A stretch of DNA of 64,000 nt from Pseudoduganella namucuonensis (GCF_900116645.1 NZ_FPBO01000022.1:62001-126000), one strand, 5' to 3'; counted from the stretch's first letter, positions 1 to 8,494 are shown. The notes: generated by a model not told the origin, from the sequence alone. Program-made: numbers and translations.

Positions 1-1
1 T

Positions 2-91
2 GTGCTGTCCAATTGCCTGCGTATCACGGTCAGCACCCCGGAAGAGAACGCCGCTTTCCTCGACGCCTTCAAGGCGTCGCAGGCAGCCTAA
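2..91 (+). CDS. hisC: Histidinol-phosphate aminotransferase, 3' end only
   Basis: Only the last 29 codons are in the window; they read in frame from base 2 to a TAA at 89-91 and include LRITVSTPEENAAFLDAFK, the usual C-terminal strand and helix of HisC (PLP-dependent step of histidine synthesis). hisB starts 21 bases later on the same strand, the standard hisC-hisB order. The PLP lysine and the rest of the fold lie outside the window, so identity rests on the tail sequence and context. Confidence 0.82.
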   Translation: MLSNCLRITVSTPEENAAFLDAFKASQAA

Positions 92-112
92 GACCACCGC
101 TAGAGTTTTTCC

Positions 113-703
113 ATGAACCGCACCGCAGAAATCACCCGCAACACCAACGAGACCCAGGTCCGCGTCGCCATCAACCTGGACGGCACCGGCGCGCAGAAGC
201 TGAACACCGGCGTGCCCTTCCTGGACCACATGCTGGACCAGATCGCCCGCCACGGCCTGATCGACCTGGACATCGAAGCCACCGGCGACGTGCACATCGA
301 CAACCACCACACCGTGGAGGACGTCGGCATCACGCTGGGCATGGCCTTCGCCAAGGCCGTCGGCGACAAGAAGGGCATCCGCCGCTACGGCCACGCCTAT
401 GTGCCGCTGGACGAGGCGCTGTCGCGCGTGGTGATCGACTTTTCCGGCCGTCCCGGCATCGAATACCACATCCCGTTCACCCGCGCCATGATCGCCGGCT
501 TCGACGTCGACCTGACGCTGGAGTTCTTCCGCGGCTTCGTCAACCACGCGCAAGTGACTTTGCATATCGACAACCTGCGCGGCACCAACGCCCACCACCA
601 GTGCGAAACCGTGTTCAAGGCCTTCGGCCGCGCGCTGCGCATGGCCACGGAACTGGACGAGCGCGCCGCCGGCATCATCCCGTCGACCAAAGGTAGCTTG
701 TAA
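113..703 (+). CDS. hisB: Imidazoleglycerol-phosphate dehydratase
   Basis: HisB dehydrates imidazole glycerol phosphate to imidazole acetol phosphate in the cytoplasm. At 196 residues it is the monofunctional form, without the phosphatase domain of the enterobacterial fusion. Both manganese-binding motifs of the family are visible: DNHHTVEDVG near residue 65 and NAHHQCE near residue 163. The start is the first ATG after hisC, and the protein begins MNRTAEITRNTNET as expected. It is the second gene of the his operon in the window, 58 bases ahead of hisH. Confidence 0.97.
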   Translation: MNRTAEITRNTNETQVRVAINLDGTGAQKLNTGVPFLDHMLDQIARHGLIDLDIEATGDVHIDNHHTVEDVGITLGMAFAKAVGDKKGIRRYGHAYVPLDEALSRVVIDFSGRPGIEYHIPFTRAMIAGFDVDLTLEFFRGFVNHAQVTLHIDNLRGTNAHHQCETVFKAFGRALRMATELDERAAGIIPSTKGSL

Positions 704-761
704 TCAACATTCGGCGCCCATGCCCTTGCGCGGGCGCCGTTGTCTCTGCTTGAATGGCACT

Positions 762-1400
762 ATGAAGAAAATTGTTGTAGTTGATTACGGCGTGGGCAAT
801 CTGCGCTCGGTGGCGCAAGCCCTGCGCGCGGTCGCGCCCGAGGCCGACGTGCGCATTTCCGGCGTGGCAGGCGACATCGCCGACGCCGAGCGCATCGTGC
901 TGCCGGGCCAGGGCGCGATGGCCGACTGCATGCGCGGCCTGCGCGAGTCCGGCCTGATGGACGCCGTGCTGCGCGCGTCCGAGTCCAAGCCCATGCTGGG
1001 CGTGTGCATCGGCGAACAGATGCTGTTCGACTCGTCCGAGGAGAACGACGCCGAGGGCCTGGGCTTGTTGCCCGGCAAAGTCGTGCGTTTCCAGCTCGAC
1101 GGCAAGCTGCAGGAGGACGGTTCGCGCTTCAAGGTGCCGCAAATGGGCTGGAACCAAGTGCGCCAAAGCCGGTCCCATCCCCTGTGGGCGGACATCCCGG
1201 ACAACGCGTATTTCTATTTCGTGCATAGTTACTACGCGCGGCCGGCCAACGCCGAACACGCGGTCGGGGAAACCGTCTACGGCGACCCGTTCTGCTGCGC
1301 GGTGGCGCGCGACAACATCTTCGCCACGCAATTCCACCCGGAGAAAAGCGCCGGCGCGGGCTTGCAGCTGTACAAGAATTTCGTTCACTGGCAACCATAA
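762..1400 (+). CDS. hisH: Imidazole glycerol phosphate synthase, glutaminase subunit
   Basis: HisH releases ammonia from glutamine and channels it to HisF. The protein (212 residues from ATG 762) begins MKKIVVVDYGVGNLRS. The nucleophile elbow is GVCIGEQM near residue 83, a variant of the usual GxCLGMQ, and the His-Glu pair of the triad is in QFHPEKS near the C-terminus. The frame stays open upstream to 720, but the extra residues are not family-like and would occupy the hisB-hisH spacer, so 762 is preferred. hisA follows after 31 bases. Confidence 0.96.
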   Translation: MKKIVVVDYGVGNLRSVAQALRAVAPEADVRISGVAGDIADAERIVLPGQGAMADCMRGLRESGLMDAVLRASESKPMLGVCIGEQMLFDSSEENDAEGLGLLPGKVVRFQLDGKLQEDGSRFKVPQMGWNQVRQSRSHPLWADIPDNAYFYFVHSYYARPANAEHAVGETVYGDPFCCAVARDNIFATQFHPEKSAGAGLQLYKNFVHWQP

Positions 1401-1431
1401 AACACCCTCTCGACAACCCCACACACTCACT

Positions 1432-2211
1432 ATGCTGCTCATTCCTGCCATCGACCTCAAAGACGGTCACTGCGTACGCCTGAAACAAGGCGATATGGAA
1501 CTCGCCACTGTATTTTCCGACAACCCGGCCGACATGGCGCTGCATTGGCTGAAGCAGGGCGCGCGCCGCCTGCACCTGGTCGACCTGAACGGCGCCTTCG
1601 CCGGCAAGCCGAAGAACGAGGGCGCGATCAAGGCCATCCTGAAGGTGGTGCAGGAGTTCGCCGAGGAGAACGACATCGACGAGATCCCCGTCCAGCTGGG
1701 CGGCGGCATCCGCGACCTCGACACCATCGAGCGCTACCTTGACGCCGGCATCAGCTACGTCATCATCGGCACCGCCGCCGTGAAGAGCCCCGGCTTCCTG
1801 CACGACGCCTGCGGCGCCTTCCCGGGCCACATCATCGTCGGCCTGGACGCCAAGGACGGCAAGGTCGCCACCGACGGCTGGAGCAAGATGTCCGGCCACG
1901 AGGTGATCGACCTGGCGCAGAAGTTCGAGGCCTACGGCGTCGAATCCATCATCTACACCGACATCGGCCGCGACGGCATGATGGGCGGCGTCAACATCGA
2001 GGCCACCGTGCGCCTGGCGCAGGCGGTGAAGATCCCCGTGATCGCCTCCGGCGGCCTGCACAACCTGTCCGACGTGGAGGCGCTGTGCGCGGTGCAGGAC
2101 GAGGGCATCGAAGGCGTCATTTGCGGCCGCTCGATCTACGAGGGCACGCTGGACCTGAATTCGGCGCAACTGCGCGCCGACGAACTGACGGAAGGCAGTC
2201 TGGAAGACTGA
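1432..2211 (+). CDS. hisA: ProFAR isomerase (phosphoribosylformimino-5-aminoimidazole carboxamide ribotide isomerase)
   Basis: A TIM-barrel enzyme performing the Amadori rearrangement of ProFAR to PRFAR. The first catalytic Asp is in IPAIDLKDGHCVRL at the N-terminus and the second in IIVGLDAKDGKVATDGW in the middle; phosphate-binding loops QLGGGIRD and IASGGLHN are present. The length (259) is slightly above the usual 240-250 because of an acidic insertion around residue 75 and a short C-terminal tail. hisF begins seven bases after the stop, so the two are probably translated from one message. Confidence 0.97.
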   Translation: MLLIPAIDLKDGHCVRLKQGDMELATVFSDNPADMALHWLKQGARRLHLVDLNGAFAGKPKNEGAIKAILKVVQEFAEENDIDEIPVQLGGGIRDLDTIERYLDAGISYVIIGTAAVKSPGFLHDACGAFPGHIIVGLDAKDGKVATDGWSKMSGHEVIDLAQKFEAYGVESIIYTDIGRDGMMGGVNIEATVRLAQAVKIPVIASGGLHNLSDVEALCAVQDEGIEGVICGRSIYEGTLDLNSAQLRADELTEGSLED

Positions 2212-2218
2212 TCCCACC

Positions 2219-2980
2219 ATGCTTGCAAAACGCATCATCCCCTGCCTGGACGTGACCAATGGCCGCGTCGTCAAAGGCGTCAACTTCACCGAGCTGCGCG
2301 ACGCCGGCGACCCGGTCGAGATCGCGCGCCGCTACGACGAGCAAGGCGCCGACGAGCTGACCTTCCTCGACATCACGGCGTCCTCCGACAACCGCGGCCT
2401 GATCCTGGACATCATCGAGGCGGTCGCCTCGCAGGTGTTCATCCCGCTGACCGTGGGCGGCGGCGTGCGCCGGGTCGAGGACGTGCGCCGCCTGCTGAAC
2501 GCCGGCGCGGACAAGGTCAGCATGAACACCTCGGCGGTGACCAACCCGCAACTGGTGTTCGACGCCTCGCAAAAGCACGGTTCGCAGTGCATCGTGGTGG
2601 CGATCGACGCCAAGCAGGTCGAACCCGGCCGCTGGGAGGTGTTCACGCACGGCGGCCGCAACGCCACGGGCCTGGACGCCGTCGAATGGGCCAGGAAAAT
2701 GGAATCGCTGGGCGCGGGCGAACTGCTGTTGACCAGCATGGACCGCGACGGCACCAAGTCCGGCTTCGACCTGGGCTTGACCCGCGCCGTCTCGGACGCG
2801 GTCGGCATCCCGGTGATCGCCTCGGGCGGCGTCGGCGGCCTGCAGGACCTCGCGGACGGCGTCAAGCTGGGCCGCGCGGACGCGGTGCTGGCGGCCAGCA
2901 TCTTCCACTACGGCCAGCACACCGTGCAGGAAGCCAAGCGCTTCATGGCGCAGCAGGGCATTCCCATGCGCCTGCTCTGA
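2219..2980 (+). CDS. hisF: Imidazole glycerol phosphate synthase, cyclase subunit
   Basis: HisF is the TIM-barrel partner of HisH and uses its ammonia to turn PRFAR into imidazole glycerol phosphate and AICAR. The catalytic Asp near residue 11 is in IIPCLDVTNGRVVKG and the second in IVVAIDAKQVE near residue 130; the phosphate loops TVGGGVR and IASGGVGG are intact. The length of 253 is standard. It follows hisA by seven bases and precedes hisI by 16, so the four central his genes are tightly packed. Confidence 0.97.
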   Translation: MLAKRIIPCLDVTNGRVVKGVNFTELRDAGDPVEIARRYDEQGADELTFLDITASSDNRGLILDIIEAVASQVFIPLTVGGGVRRVEDVRRLLNAGADKVSMNTSAVTNPQLVFDASQKHGSQCIVVAIDAKQVEPGRWEVFTHGGRNATGLDAVEWARKMESLGAGELLLTSMDRDGTKSGFDLGLTRAVSDAVGIPVIASGGVGGLQDLADGVKLGRADAVLAASIFHYGQHTVQEAKRFMAQQGIPMRLL

Positions 2981-2996
2981 CAGAAGGAAGGACATC

Positions 2997-3437
2997 ATGA
3001 TGCCGAACCCGGTGGCCAGCGTGGCCAAGGCCAAGTGGCTCAACAAGATCAAGTGGGACGAACACGGCCTGGTGCCGGTGATCGCGCAGGAGGCGGGCAG
3101 CAACCACGTGCTGATGTTCGCCTGGATGAACCGCGACGCCCTGTACAAGACGGTGGAGCTGGGCGAGGCCGTGTACTGGAGCCGCTCGCGCAAGAAGCTG
3201 TGGCACAAGGGCGAGGAGTCCGGCCACACGCAAAAGGTGCTGGAGATCCGCCTCGACTGCGACGAGGACGTGGTGCTACTGACGATCGAGCAGGCCGGCG
3301 GCATCGCCTGCCACACCGGCCGCCACTCGTGCTTCTTCAACAAGTTCGACGGCGACGCCAAAGAGGGCGACTGGCAGGCCAGCGAGCCCGTGCTGAAGGA
3401 CCCGTCCACGATTTATACGGAAGCGAAGAACAAATGA
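2997..3437 (+). CDS. hisI: Phosphoribosyl-AMP cyclohydrolase
   Basis: This zinc enzyme opens the adenine ring of phosphoribosyl-AMP. Metal and catalytic motifs are seen as RLDCDEDVVLL near residue 83 and CHTGRHSCFFN near residue 104. It is the stand-alone cyclohydrolase, with the pyrophosphohydrolase (HisE) encoded by the next gene rather than fused as in enterobacteria. Two ATG codons stand side by side at 2997 and 3000, behind AGAAGGAAGG. Its TGA overlaps the hisE start as ATGA (3434-3437), a sign of translational coupling. Confidence 0.96.
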   Translation: MMPNPVASVAKAKWLNKIKWDEHGLVPVIAQEAGSNHVLMFAWMNRDALYKTVELGEAVYWSRSRKKLWHKGEESGHTQKVLEIRLDCDEDVVLLTIEQAGGIACHTGRHSCFFNKFDGDAKEGDWQASEPVLKDPSTIYTEAKNK

Positions 3438-3805
3438 GCACCATCCTGGACCGGCTCGCCGACATCATCGAATCGCGCAAGCCCGCCAACGGCGGCGACC
3501 CCGCCACCTCCTATGTGGCGCGGCTGTTCGCCAAGGGCGACGACGCCATCCTGAAAAAGGTCGGCGAGGAGGCCACCGAGGCGGTGATGGCGGCCAAGGA
3601 CGCCCGCCACGGCGGCGACAGCAGCAAAGTGCTGTACGAATGCGCCGACTTGTGGTTCCATTCACTGGTGATGCTGGCGCAATTCGATTTGACCCCGCAA
3701 CAAGTACTGGATGAACTGGCGCGGCGCGAGGGCATGTCCGGCATCGAGGAAAAAGCGGCGCGCAAGGACGAACCGGCCGGCGCCGCGCTGCCCGCTGATA
3801 AATAG
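3434..3805 (+). CDS. hisE: Phosphoribosyl-ATP pyrophosphohydrolase
   Basis: HisE hydrolyses phosphoribosyl-ATP to phosphoribosyl-AMP. The 123-residue protein shows the MazG-like helical metal motif GEEATEAVMAAK near residue 43 and YECADLWFHSLVML near residue 68. ATG 3434 overlaps the hisI stop by four bases; a longer upstream reading in this frame crosses hisI in the wrong frame and is rejected. A charged 20-residue tail ending PAGAALPADK follows the conserved domain. A HIT gene follows after 26 bases. Confidence 0.96.
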   Translation: MSTILDRLADIIESRKPANGGDPATSYVARLFAKGDDAILKKVGEEATEAVMAAKDARHGGDSSKVLYECADLWFHSLVMLAQFDLTPQQVLDELARREGMSGIEEKAARKDEPAGAALPADK

Positions 3806-3831
3806 CGACCAAGAACTGATAGGAAACCGTA

Positions 3832-4203
3832 GTGGATAACTGCCTGTTTTGCAAAATCGCCAAGAAGCAAATCCCCTCGACCATCGTCTATGAAGACGAG
3901 GAACTGCTGGCCTTCAAGGACATCCACCCGCACGCGCCCGTGCACCTGCTGGTGATCCCGAAAACCCACATCTCCACGCTGTCGGACTGCACCGCCGGCC
4001 AGGCCCCGCTGCTGGGCAAGATGCTGGCGCTGGCGCCCCGCCTGGCGGAGGAGCACGGCTGCGCGGTCGGCCAGGACGAGGACGGCGCGCCCACCGGCGG
4101 CTACAAGACCCTGATCAACAGCGGTCCGGACGGCGGCCAGGAGATCTACCACCTGCACCTGCACGTGATCGGCGGCCCCCATCCATGGCGGGTGCAGCGG
4201 TAA
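3832..4203 (+). CDS. hinT: HIT family (HINT-like) purine nucleotide hydrolase
   Basis: A 123-residue histidine-triad protein with the signature HLHLHV near residue 108 and the N-terminal CLFCKI; this family hydrolyses nucleoside phosphoramidates such as AMP-lysine. Translation appears to begin at GTG 3832 (AAACCGTAGTGGAT), because no ATG in frame precedes the conserved NCLFCKIAKK. It sits between hisE and tatA on the same strand, an arrangement common in Burkholderiales. Its link to histidine synthesis or to Tat export is probably only shared transcription. The exact physiological substrate cannot be read from sequence. Confidence 0.93.
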   Translation: MDNCLFCKIAKKQIPSTIVYEDEELLAFKDIHPHAPVHLLVIPKTHISTLSDCTAGQAPLLGKMLALAPRLAEEHGCAVGQDEDGAPTGGYKTLINSGPDGGQEIYHLHLHVIGGPHPWRVQR

Positions 4204-4300
4204 TTTCTTCACTACAACATGACAAGCACATGACGGGCGCGCATCGCGTATACTGTCTTGATTAACCGTATTTTGGACGCGCGCGTCCGCCAAGGGGAAA

Positions 4301-4543
4301 ATGATGGGTTCTTTTAGCGTCTGGCATTGGGTGGTGGTACTGGTCATCGTGATCCTGGTTTTCGGCACCAAGAAACTGGGCAACATCGGTTCGGACGTCG
4401 GCAAGGCCGTGAAGGGCTTCAAGGATGGCGTGAAGGGCGACGACAGCGCCGCCGCGCCGACCGCCGCGCCCGGCGCTCCGACGCAGCAGGTGGCCGACAA
4501 GAGCACCATCGACGTCGAAGCCAAAGAGAAGAGCAAGTTCTAA
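4301..4543 (+). CDS. tatA: Sec-independent protein translocase subunit TatA
   Basis: TatA forms the size-variable pore of the twin-arginine translocase in the inner membrane. The 80-residue protein has one N-terminal transmembrane helix (roughly residues 5-21), the hinge motif FGTKKL, and an amphipathic helix NIGSDVGKAVKGFKDGVKG, then an Ala/Pro-rich charged tail, all typical. Two ATGs are adjacent (4301, 4304). The 97-base gap from the HIT gene is large enough for a separate promoter. tatB follows after 48 bases and tatC directly after that. Confidence 0.96.
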   Translation: MMGSFSVWHWVVVLVIVILVFGTKKLGNIGSDVGKAVKGFKDGVKGDDSAAAPTAAPGAPTQQVADKSTIDVEAKEKSKF

Positions 4544-4591
4544 GGTGCGGGCTTTTCGCCTGGCCCCGCTGGCCATGTCGGCTGACACGCC

Positions 4592-5098
4592 ATGATCGAT
4601 CTCGGTCTCTCCAAACTTGCCATCATCGGCGTGGTCGCGCTGGTGGTGATCGGCCCCGAAAAGCTGCCCAAGGTGGCGCGCATGGCCGGGACCCTGTACG
4701 GCCGCGCCCAGCGCTACCTGCATGAGGTGAAGTCCGAGGTCAGCCGCGAAATCGAGCTGGAGGAACTGCGCAACCTGCACAAGGAGGTGAAGGAGACGGC
4801 GGAGTCGGTCAAGAACGACGTCGAAAACTCCCTCACCAAGAACATGCAGGACGTGGAGGACGCCTGGCGCGGCGGCGACGACGGCTCGCACGACGCCTAC
4901 GCGCACGCCCAGGCGCCGGCCAGCACCGAGCACCTGGCGCGCAAGGCCAAGGAGTTCCGCCGCAAGCGGCTGCTGCGCACCTCGTCCGTGCCGGCCTGGT
5001 ACAAGCAGCGCAACGGCACCCGCATGCACGTCACATCCGGCGCGGCGCGCGTCGCCCGCCACCGTCCCGGCGGCAAAACTCCAGCATCGTTTTATTAA
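4592..5098 (+). CDS. tatB: Sec-independent protein translocase subunit TatB
   Basis: TatB pairs with TatC in the receptor complex that recognises twin-arginine signal peptides. The sequence begins MIDLGLSKLAIIGVVALVVI, a short periplasmic end plus one transmembrane helix, followed by the GPEKLP hinge and a long amphipathic and coiled helix rich in Glu and Lys to about residue 100. The rest is a basic low-complexity tail, normal for TatB. The length of 168 is standard. Its TAA is immediately followed, without a spacer, by the tatC ATG. Confidence 0.96.
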   Translation: MIDLGLSKLAIIGVVALVVIGPEKLPKVARMAGTLYGRAQRYLHEVKSEVSREIELEELRNLHKEVKETAESVKNDVENSLTKNMQDVEDAWRGGDDGSHDAYAHAQAPASTEHLARKAKEFRRKRLLRTSSVPAWYKQRNGTRMHVTSGAARVARHRPGGKTPASFY

Positions 5099-5857
5099 AT
5101 GAGTGAACAAACCCCGGTTGAAGAAACCTTTATCTCGCACCTGATCGAACTGCGCAACCGGCTGGTCAAGGCGTCGATCGGGATCGTCGTCATGTGCGGG
5201 CTGCTGATGGCGTGGCCGGGCCCGTCCCGGATCTACGACATCATCGCCCAGCCGATGATCAATTCGCTGCCGGTCGGCTCGAAGATGATCGCCACCGGCG
5301 TCATCTCGCCCTTCCTGGTGCCGATGAAGGTGACCCTGATGATCGCCTTCATCCTGGCGCTGCCGTGGGTGCTGTACCAGGCCTGGGCCTTCATCGCGCC
5401 CGGCCTGTACACGCACGAGAAGCGCCTGGTGGCGCCGCTGGTGATCTCGTCCTCGCTGCTGTTCGCCGCCGGCGTGGCGTTCTGCTACTTCTTCGTGTTC
5501 GGGCGCGTGTTCAGCTTCATCAGCGAATTCTCGCCGCAGTCCATCGCCGTCACGCCGGACATCGAGAACTACCTCGACTTCGTCATGTCCATGTGTCTGG
5601 CCTTCGGCTGCACCTTCGAGGTGCCGGTGGTGGTGGTGGTGCTGGTGCGCATGGGCATCGTCTCGGTGGCCAAGCTGAAGGACGTGCGGCCCTACGTGGT
5701 GGTGGGCGCCTTCGTGATCGCCGCCATCGTCACGCCGCCGGACGTGGTCAGCCAGTTCTCGCTGGCGATCCCGATGTGGATCCTGTTCGAACTGGGCCTG
5801 TTGATCGCGCCCGTCTTCGTCAAGGCGACGCAGGCGCCGCCGGAAGAAACGGTCTAA
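5099..5857 (+). CDS. tatC: Sec-independent protein translocase subunit TatC
   Basis: TatC is the six-helix membrane core of the Tat receptor. The N-terminal cytoplasmic segment EETFISHLIELRNRLVKA and six hydrophobic segments over 252 residues are visible, as is the conserved FxxE-type loop FGCTFEVPVVVVVL near residue 170. The ATG abuts the tatB stop, so the two are likely coupled. The gene ends two bases before a perfect 28-bp inverted repeat that separates it from the convergent DUF885 gene. Confidence 0.97.
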   Translation: MSEQTPVEETFISHLIELRNRLVKASIGIVVMCGLLMAWPGPSRIYDIIAQPMINSLPVGSKMIATGVISPFLVPMKVTLMIAFILALPWVLYQAWAFIAPGLYTHEKRLVAPLVISSSLLFAAGVAFCYFFVFGRVFSFISEFSPQSIAVTPDIENYLDFVMSMCLAFGCTFEVPVVVVVLVRMGIVSVAKLKDVRPYVVVGAFVIAAIVTPPDVVSQFSLAIPMWILFELGLLIAPVFVKATQAPPEETV

Positions 5858-5858
5858 C

Positions 5859-5919
5859 AAAGAAAAAAGGGGTCAGGTTCGGTATTAAAAAAATACCGAA
5901 CCTGACCCCTTTTTTCTTT
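5859..5919. repeat. Perfect palindrome at the tatC/DUF885 convergent junction (copy 1)
   Basis: Two 28-base arms (5859-5886 and 5892-5919) pair perfectly around a five-base A loop. The core is GGGGTCAGGTTCGGTATT and its complement, flanked by A and T runs, so on either strand it would form a stem followed by a T run and could terminate transcription from both genes. The stop codon of the minus-strand gene begins on the next base. The same 23-bp arms recur at 53925-53975. Confidence 0.9.
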
Positions 5920-7866
5920 TTATTGCATCAACTCCCGTATCACCCGCACCGGCGCGCTGCCGTAGCCGAGGAACTTCTCGTGGAAGTCCTTCAGCACGAA
6001 TTTGCCGCCCAGCGCCTGCTTGCGCTCCTCGCGCAGCTCCATGATCTCGCTGTAGCCGCTGAAGTAGCTGGCCAACTGCACCGACGTCAGCTGCGCGCGG
6101 CGCCATTTCTCGGCCGCCTCGCGCTGGGTCTGGAAGGCCTGCCGCGTCAGCAGGTCCATCGCCTCGGCCTGCTGCATGCCCAGCACGTGCACGCTGTAGT
6201 CGAGGATGGTGTTGGTCACGCTGCGCAGACTCCACTTCGAATACATCAGCCACATCTCGGGCGCGTTGTCGCCGTAGCCCGATTCCAGCATCATGCGCTC
6301 GCCGTACACCGCCCAGCCCTCCACCATCGCGCCGTTGCCGAAGATGGACTTGACGATCGACGGCGACTTGTTGGAGTACACCAGCTGCGCGTAGTGGCCC
6401 GGGATCGCCTCGTGGATGTTCAGGATCTGCAATATCCAGTGGTTGTACTCGCGCAGGCTGCTCTCGGCCTGTTCCGGCGTCTCGCCGTCCAGCGGCGTCA
6501 CGTTGTAATACGTGCGGTCCTGCGCGCGGTAGGGGCCGGGCGCCTCGATGCTGGCGCCGGCCACGCCGCGCTGGTAGGCCGGCGTCTCACGCACCTCCAG
6601 CGGCTTGTTCGGGTCCAGCGTCAGCAGGTCGTGCTTGACCACCCAGTCCTGCAGCACGGGAATCTGGCGGCGGATCTCGGGGAAGAAGTCCTCGCGCTTG
6701 ACGTGGTTGGCCGACAGCAGGTCGATCATCATGCCGATCTTGGCGGTGCGGTCGGCCGGCTTGGCCTTGTCGTACAGGTATTTGGGCCACAGCTCGTCGG
6801 TCAGCCGCTCCATATTGGCCAGCAGCTGCTCGCGCGCCGCCAGCGCCTTCTGGTAGGTCTGCTCGCCGGTGCCGCCGGCCTGGATGTCGAAGGCGAATTT
6901 CGCCTCGTACAGCTCCTTGCCGATGCGGAAGGAGCGCCCGCCGCCCGTCATTGCCATGGCCTTGTCCTGCTCCGTCAGCCAGGCGGCGTAGCCCTCCACG
7001 GCGGCCCTGGCCTGGCCGATGCGCTGCGCGAACAGCTGTTTCTCGATCGTCGTGAGAATGGAGGCCTGCGCCGCCTTGTCCAGGTCCGCCAGCACGGCCA
7101 GCACGCCGGGCGCCTGGGCGATGGCCAGCTGCGTGTGCTCGCGGGTGGGGTTGTTGATGGTGGCGCGCGCCGCCTCGTAATAGGCCGGCACGCCGGCGAT
7201 GCGCTTGAGCAGGGTGCGCAGGCGCTGCGGCTTGGCCGCGTATTCGGTGTTGAGCACGAAGTCGATCGGGCTGGCGATGTTGTACAGCGCCGGGTTCCAC
7301 TCGTATTCGCGGAAAGTGCCCAGATACCAGCGGTCCGAATTGAGCTTGTTGACCAGCAGCGCCAGGTCGGTGCGCTGCTTGGGCGACAGTTGGCGCGCGT
7401 CGATCTTGCCGAAGCGGCCCAGCCAGTCGTCGATGAAGGCCAGCTGGCGGGCGCGGGTCGCCGCGTCGGGTATGGTGAGCGTGGCGGCGGTCTCGTACTT
7501 GCCCACCGCGATGGCGGTTTCGGGGTCGACGCGCCACAGCGCGCCCAGGAACTGGGTGGACAGCGCGTCCATGGCGCGGTCCTGGCGACGCTCGGAGGGC
7601 GCCTGGGCGATGACGGGGCCGGCCGACGTGGCGGCGGCGGCCGTCCCGGCGGCGGCCGCGGCGGCGCCCTTGCCGGTGTTTTTCTTGCCGTCACCGCCCT
7701 TGGCTGGCTTGGCGGCCTTGCCGGATTTGGCCGTCGATTTGGCCGGCGATTTGGACGGGGATTTGCTGGACTTGCTGGATTTGGCCTTCTCGGCCGGCTT
7801 GGCGGCGGCCGGCGACAGTGCGAAGCAGGCCAGGATTGCGGCGAGCGCAATATTGGTTTTGATCAT
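5920..7866 (-). CDS. DUF885 family protein, exported, with Lys-rich linker
   Basis: A 648-residue protein. It begins with a signal peptide (MIKTNIALAAILACFALSPAAA), then about 60 residues of Lys/Ser/Ala/Gly repeats, then a DUF885 domain filling the rest. The family hallmark HEAIPGHYAQL, a His-rich metallopeptidase-like motif, is near residue 484. DUF885 proteins are predicted zinc-dependent peptidases of the periplasm or cell surface; substrates are mostly unknown. The linker is strongly basic and low in complexity, perhaps for contact with wall or nucleic acid, which is inference. It is a single gene with no operon partner. Confidence 0.87.
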   Translation of the reverse strand: MIKTNIALAAILACFALSPAAAKPAEKAKSSKSSKSPSKSPAKSTAKSGKAAKPAKGGDGKKNTGKGAAAAAAGTAAAATSAGPVIAQAPSERRQDRAMDALSTQFLGALWRVDPETAIAVGKYETAATLTIPDAATRARQLAFIDDWLGRFGKIDARQLSPKQRTDLALLVNKLNSDRWYLGTFREYEWNPALYNIASPIDFVLNTEYAAKPQRLRTLLKRIAGVPAYYEAARATINNPTREHTQLAIAQAPGVLAVLADLDKAAQASILTTIEKQLFAQRIGQARAAVEGYAAWLTEQDKAMAMTGGGRSFRIGKELYEAKFAFDIQAGGTGEQTYQKALAAREQLLANMERLTDELWPKYLYDKAKPADRTAKIGMMIDLLSANHVKREDFFPEIRRQIPVLQDWVVKHDLLTLDPNKPLEVRETPAYQRGVAGASIEAPGPYRAQDRTYYNVTPLDGETPEQAESSLREYNHWILQILNIHEAIPGHYAQLVYSNKSPSIVKSIFGNGAMVEGWAVYGERMMLESGYGDNAPEMWLMYSKWSLRSVTNTILDYSVHVLGMQQAEAMDLLTRQAFQTQREAAEKWRRAQLTSVQLASYFSGYSEIMELREERKQALGGKFVLKDFHEKFLGYGSAPVRVIRELMQ

Positions 7867-8008
7867 GGAATTCAGCCTTGTGAGTAATCCGTGCGCCTGA
7901 CCTCATAGGCGGGCGCCACAGGGTGCAGCGTGCGAGATTATCACTATTCAGTCCGCTTGCGCAGCCTGTTACACCCGGCAACGGGCCGCGCCGGGCGGCG
8001 CCGCGGGC

Positions 8009-8494
8009 TCAGTTGATGACGTTGTCGCGGATCAGCTTCTGGTGGTGGGCGTTCAGCCTGGCCACGGCGTCCTTGCCGTTCGCCATGCGCGTCAGCAGGA
8101 TTTCGCTGGCCTTGGTGTAGCGGTGGCCGATGCGGATCGAATACGAGCGGAACAGCCAGCTCCAGAACGACTGCACGAAGCTGGCCTCGTCCATGTCGCG
8201 CCATTTCACGCCCTGCACGCCCCTGGTCCAGGGCAGGATGCCGGAATACAGCCAGACGCCGACGTCGTCGTAGTACAGCTGCACGCTGCGGATGGACAGC
8301 ACGCGGTAGCCCACCAGCACGGCGGACACCGCCATCACGGCGCCGGCGGCCAGCTCCGAGTGGCGGAACGACAGCGGCAGCGCGAAGCCGAACAGCAGCA
8401 CCGCCATCAGCAGCACGTTCAGGTAGGCTGTCCAGGATTTCACGCACAGCAGGGTGCCGTGGCCGGCGGGGCGGGAGGCGTTGTCTTCTTCCAT
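8009..8494 (-). CDS. Predicted membrane protein with PH-like C-terminal half
   Basis: A 161-residue protein of unknown role. Two hydrophobic segments (about residues 21-41 and 47-65) are followed by a soluble part, SVQLYYDDVGVWLYSGILPW, WRDMDEASFVQ and YTKASEILLTRM, that resembles bacterial PH-like membrane proteins. ATG 8494 is chosen because GGAAAGAG lies just upstream; a TTG at 8515 would add seven unconvincing residues. It lies alone between the DUF885 gene and a small stress-type gene, all on the minus strand but with separating gaps. Confidence 0.68.
   Translation of the reverse strand: MEEDNASRPAGHGTLLCVKSWTAYLNVLLMAVLLFGFALPLSFRHSELAAGAVMAVSAVLVGYRVLSIRSVQLYYDDVGVWLYSGILPWTRGVQGVKWRDMDEASFVQSFWSWLFRSYSIRIGHRYTKASEILLTRMANGKDAVARLNAHHQKLIRDNVIN

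Noticed and set aside
5194..7887. Very long plus-strand open frame (897 codons) across tatC and the DUF885 gene
   Set aside because: It is antisense to a clear DUF885 gene and out of frame with tatC; its Arg/His/Gly-rich translation is typical of shadow frames in GC-rich DNA.
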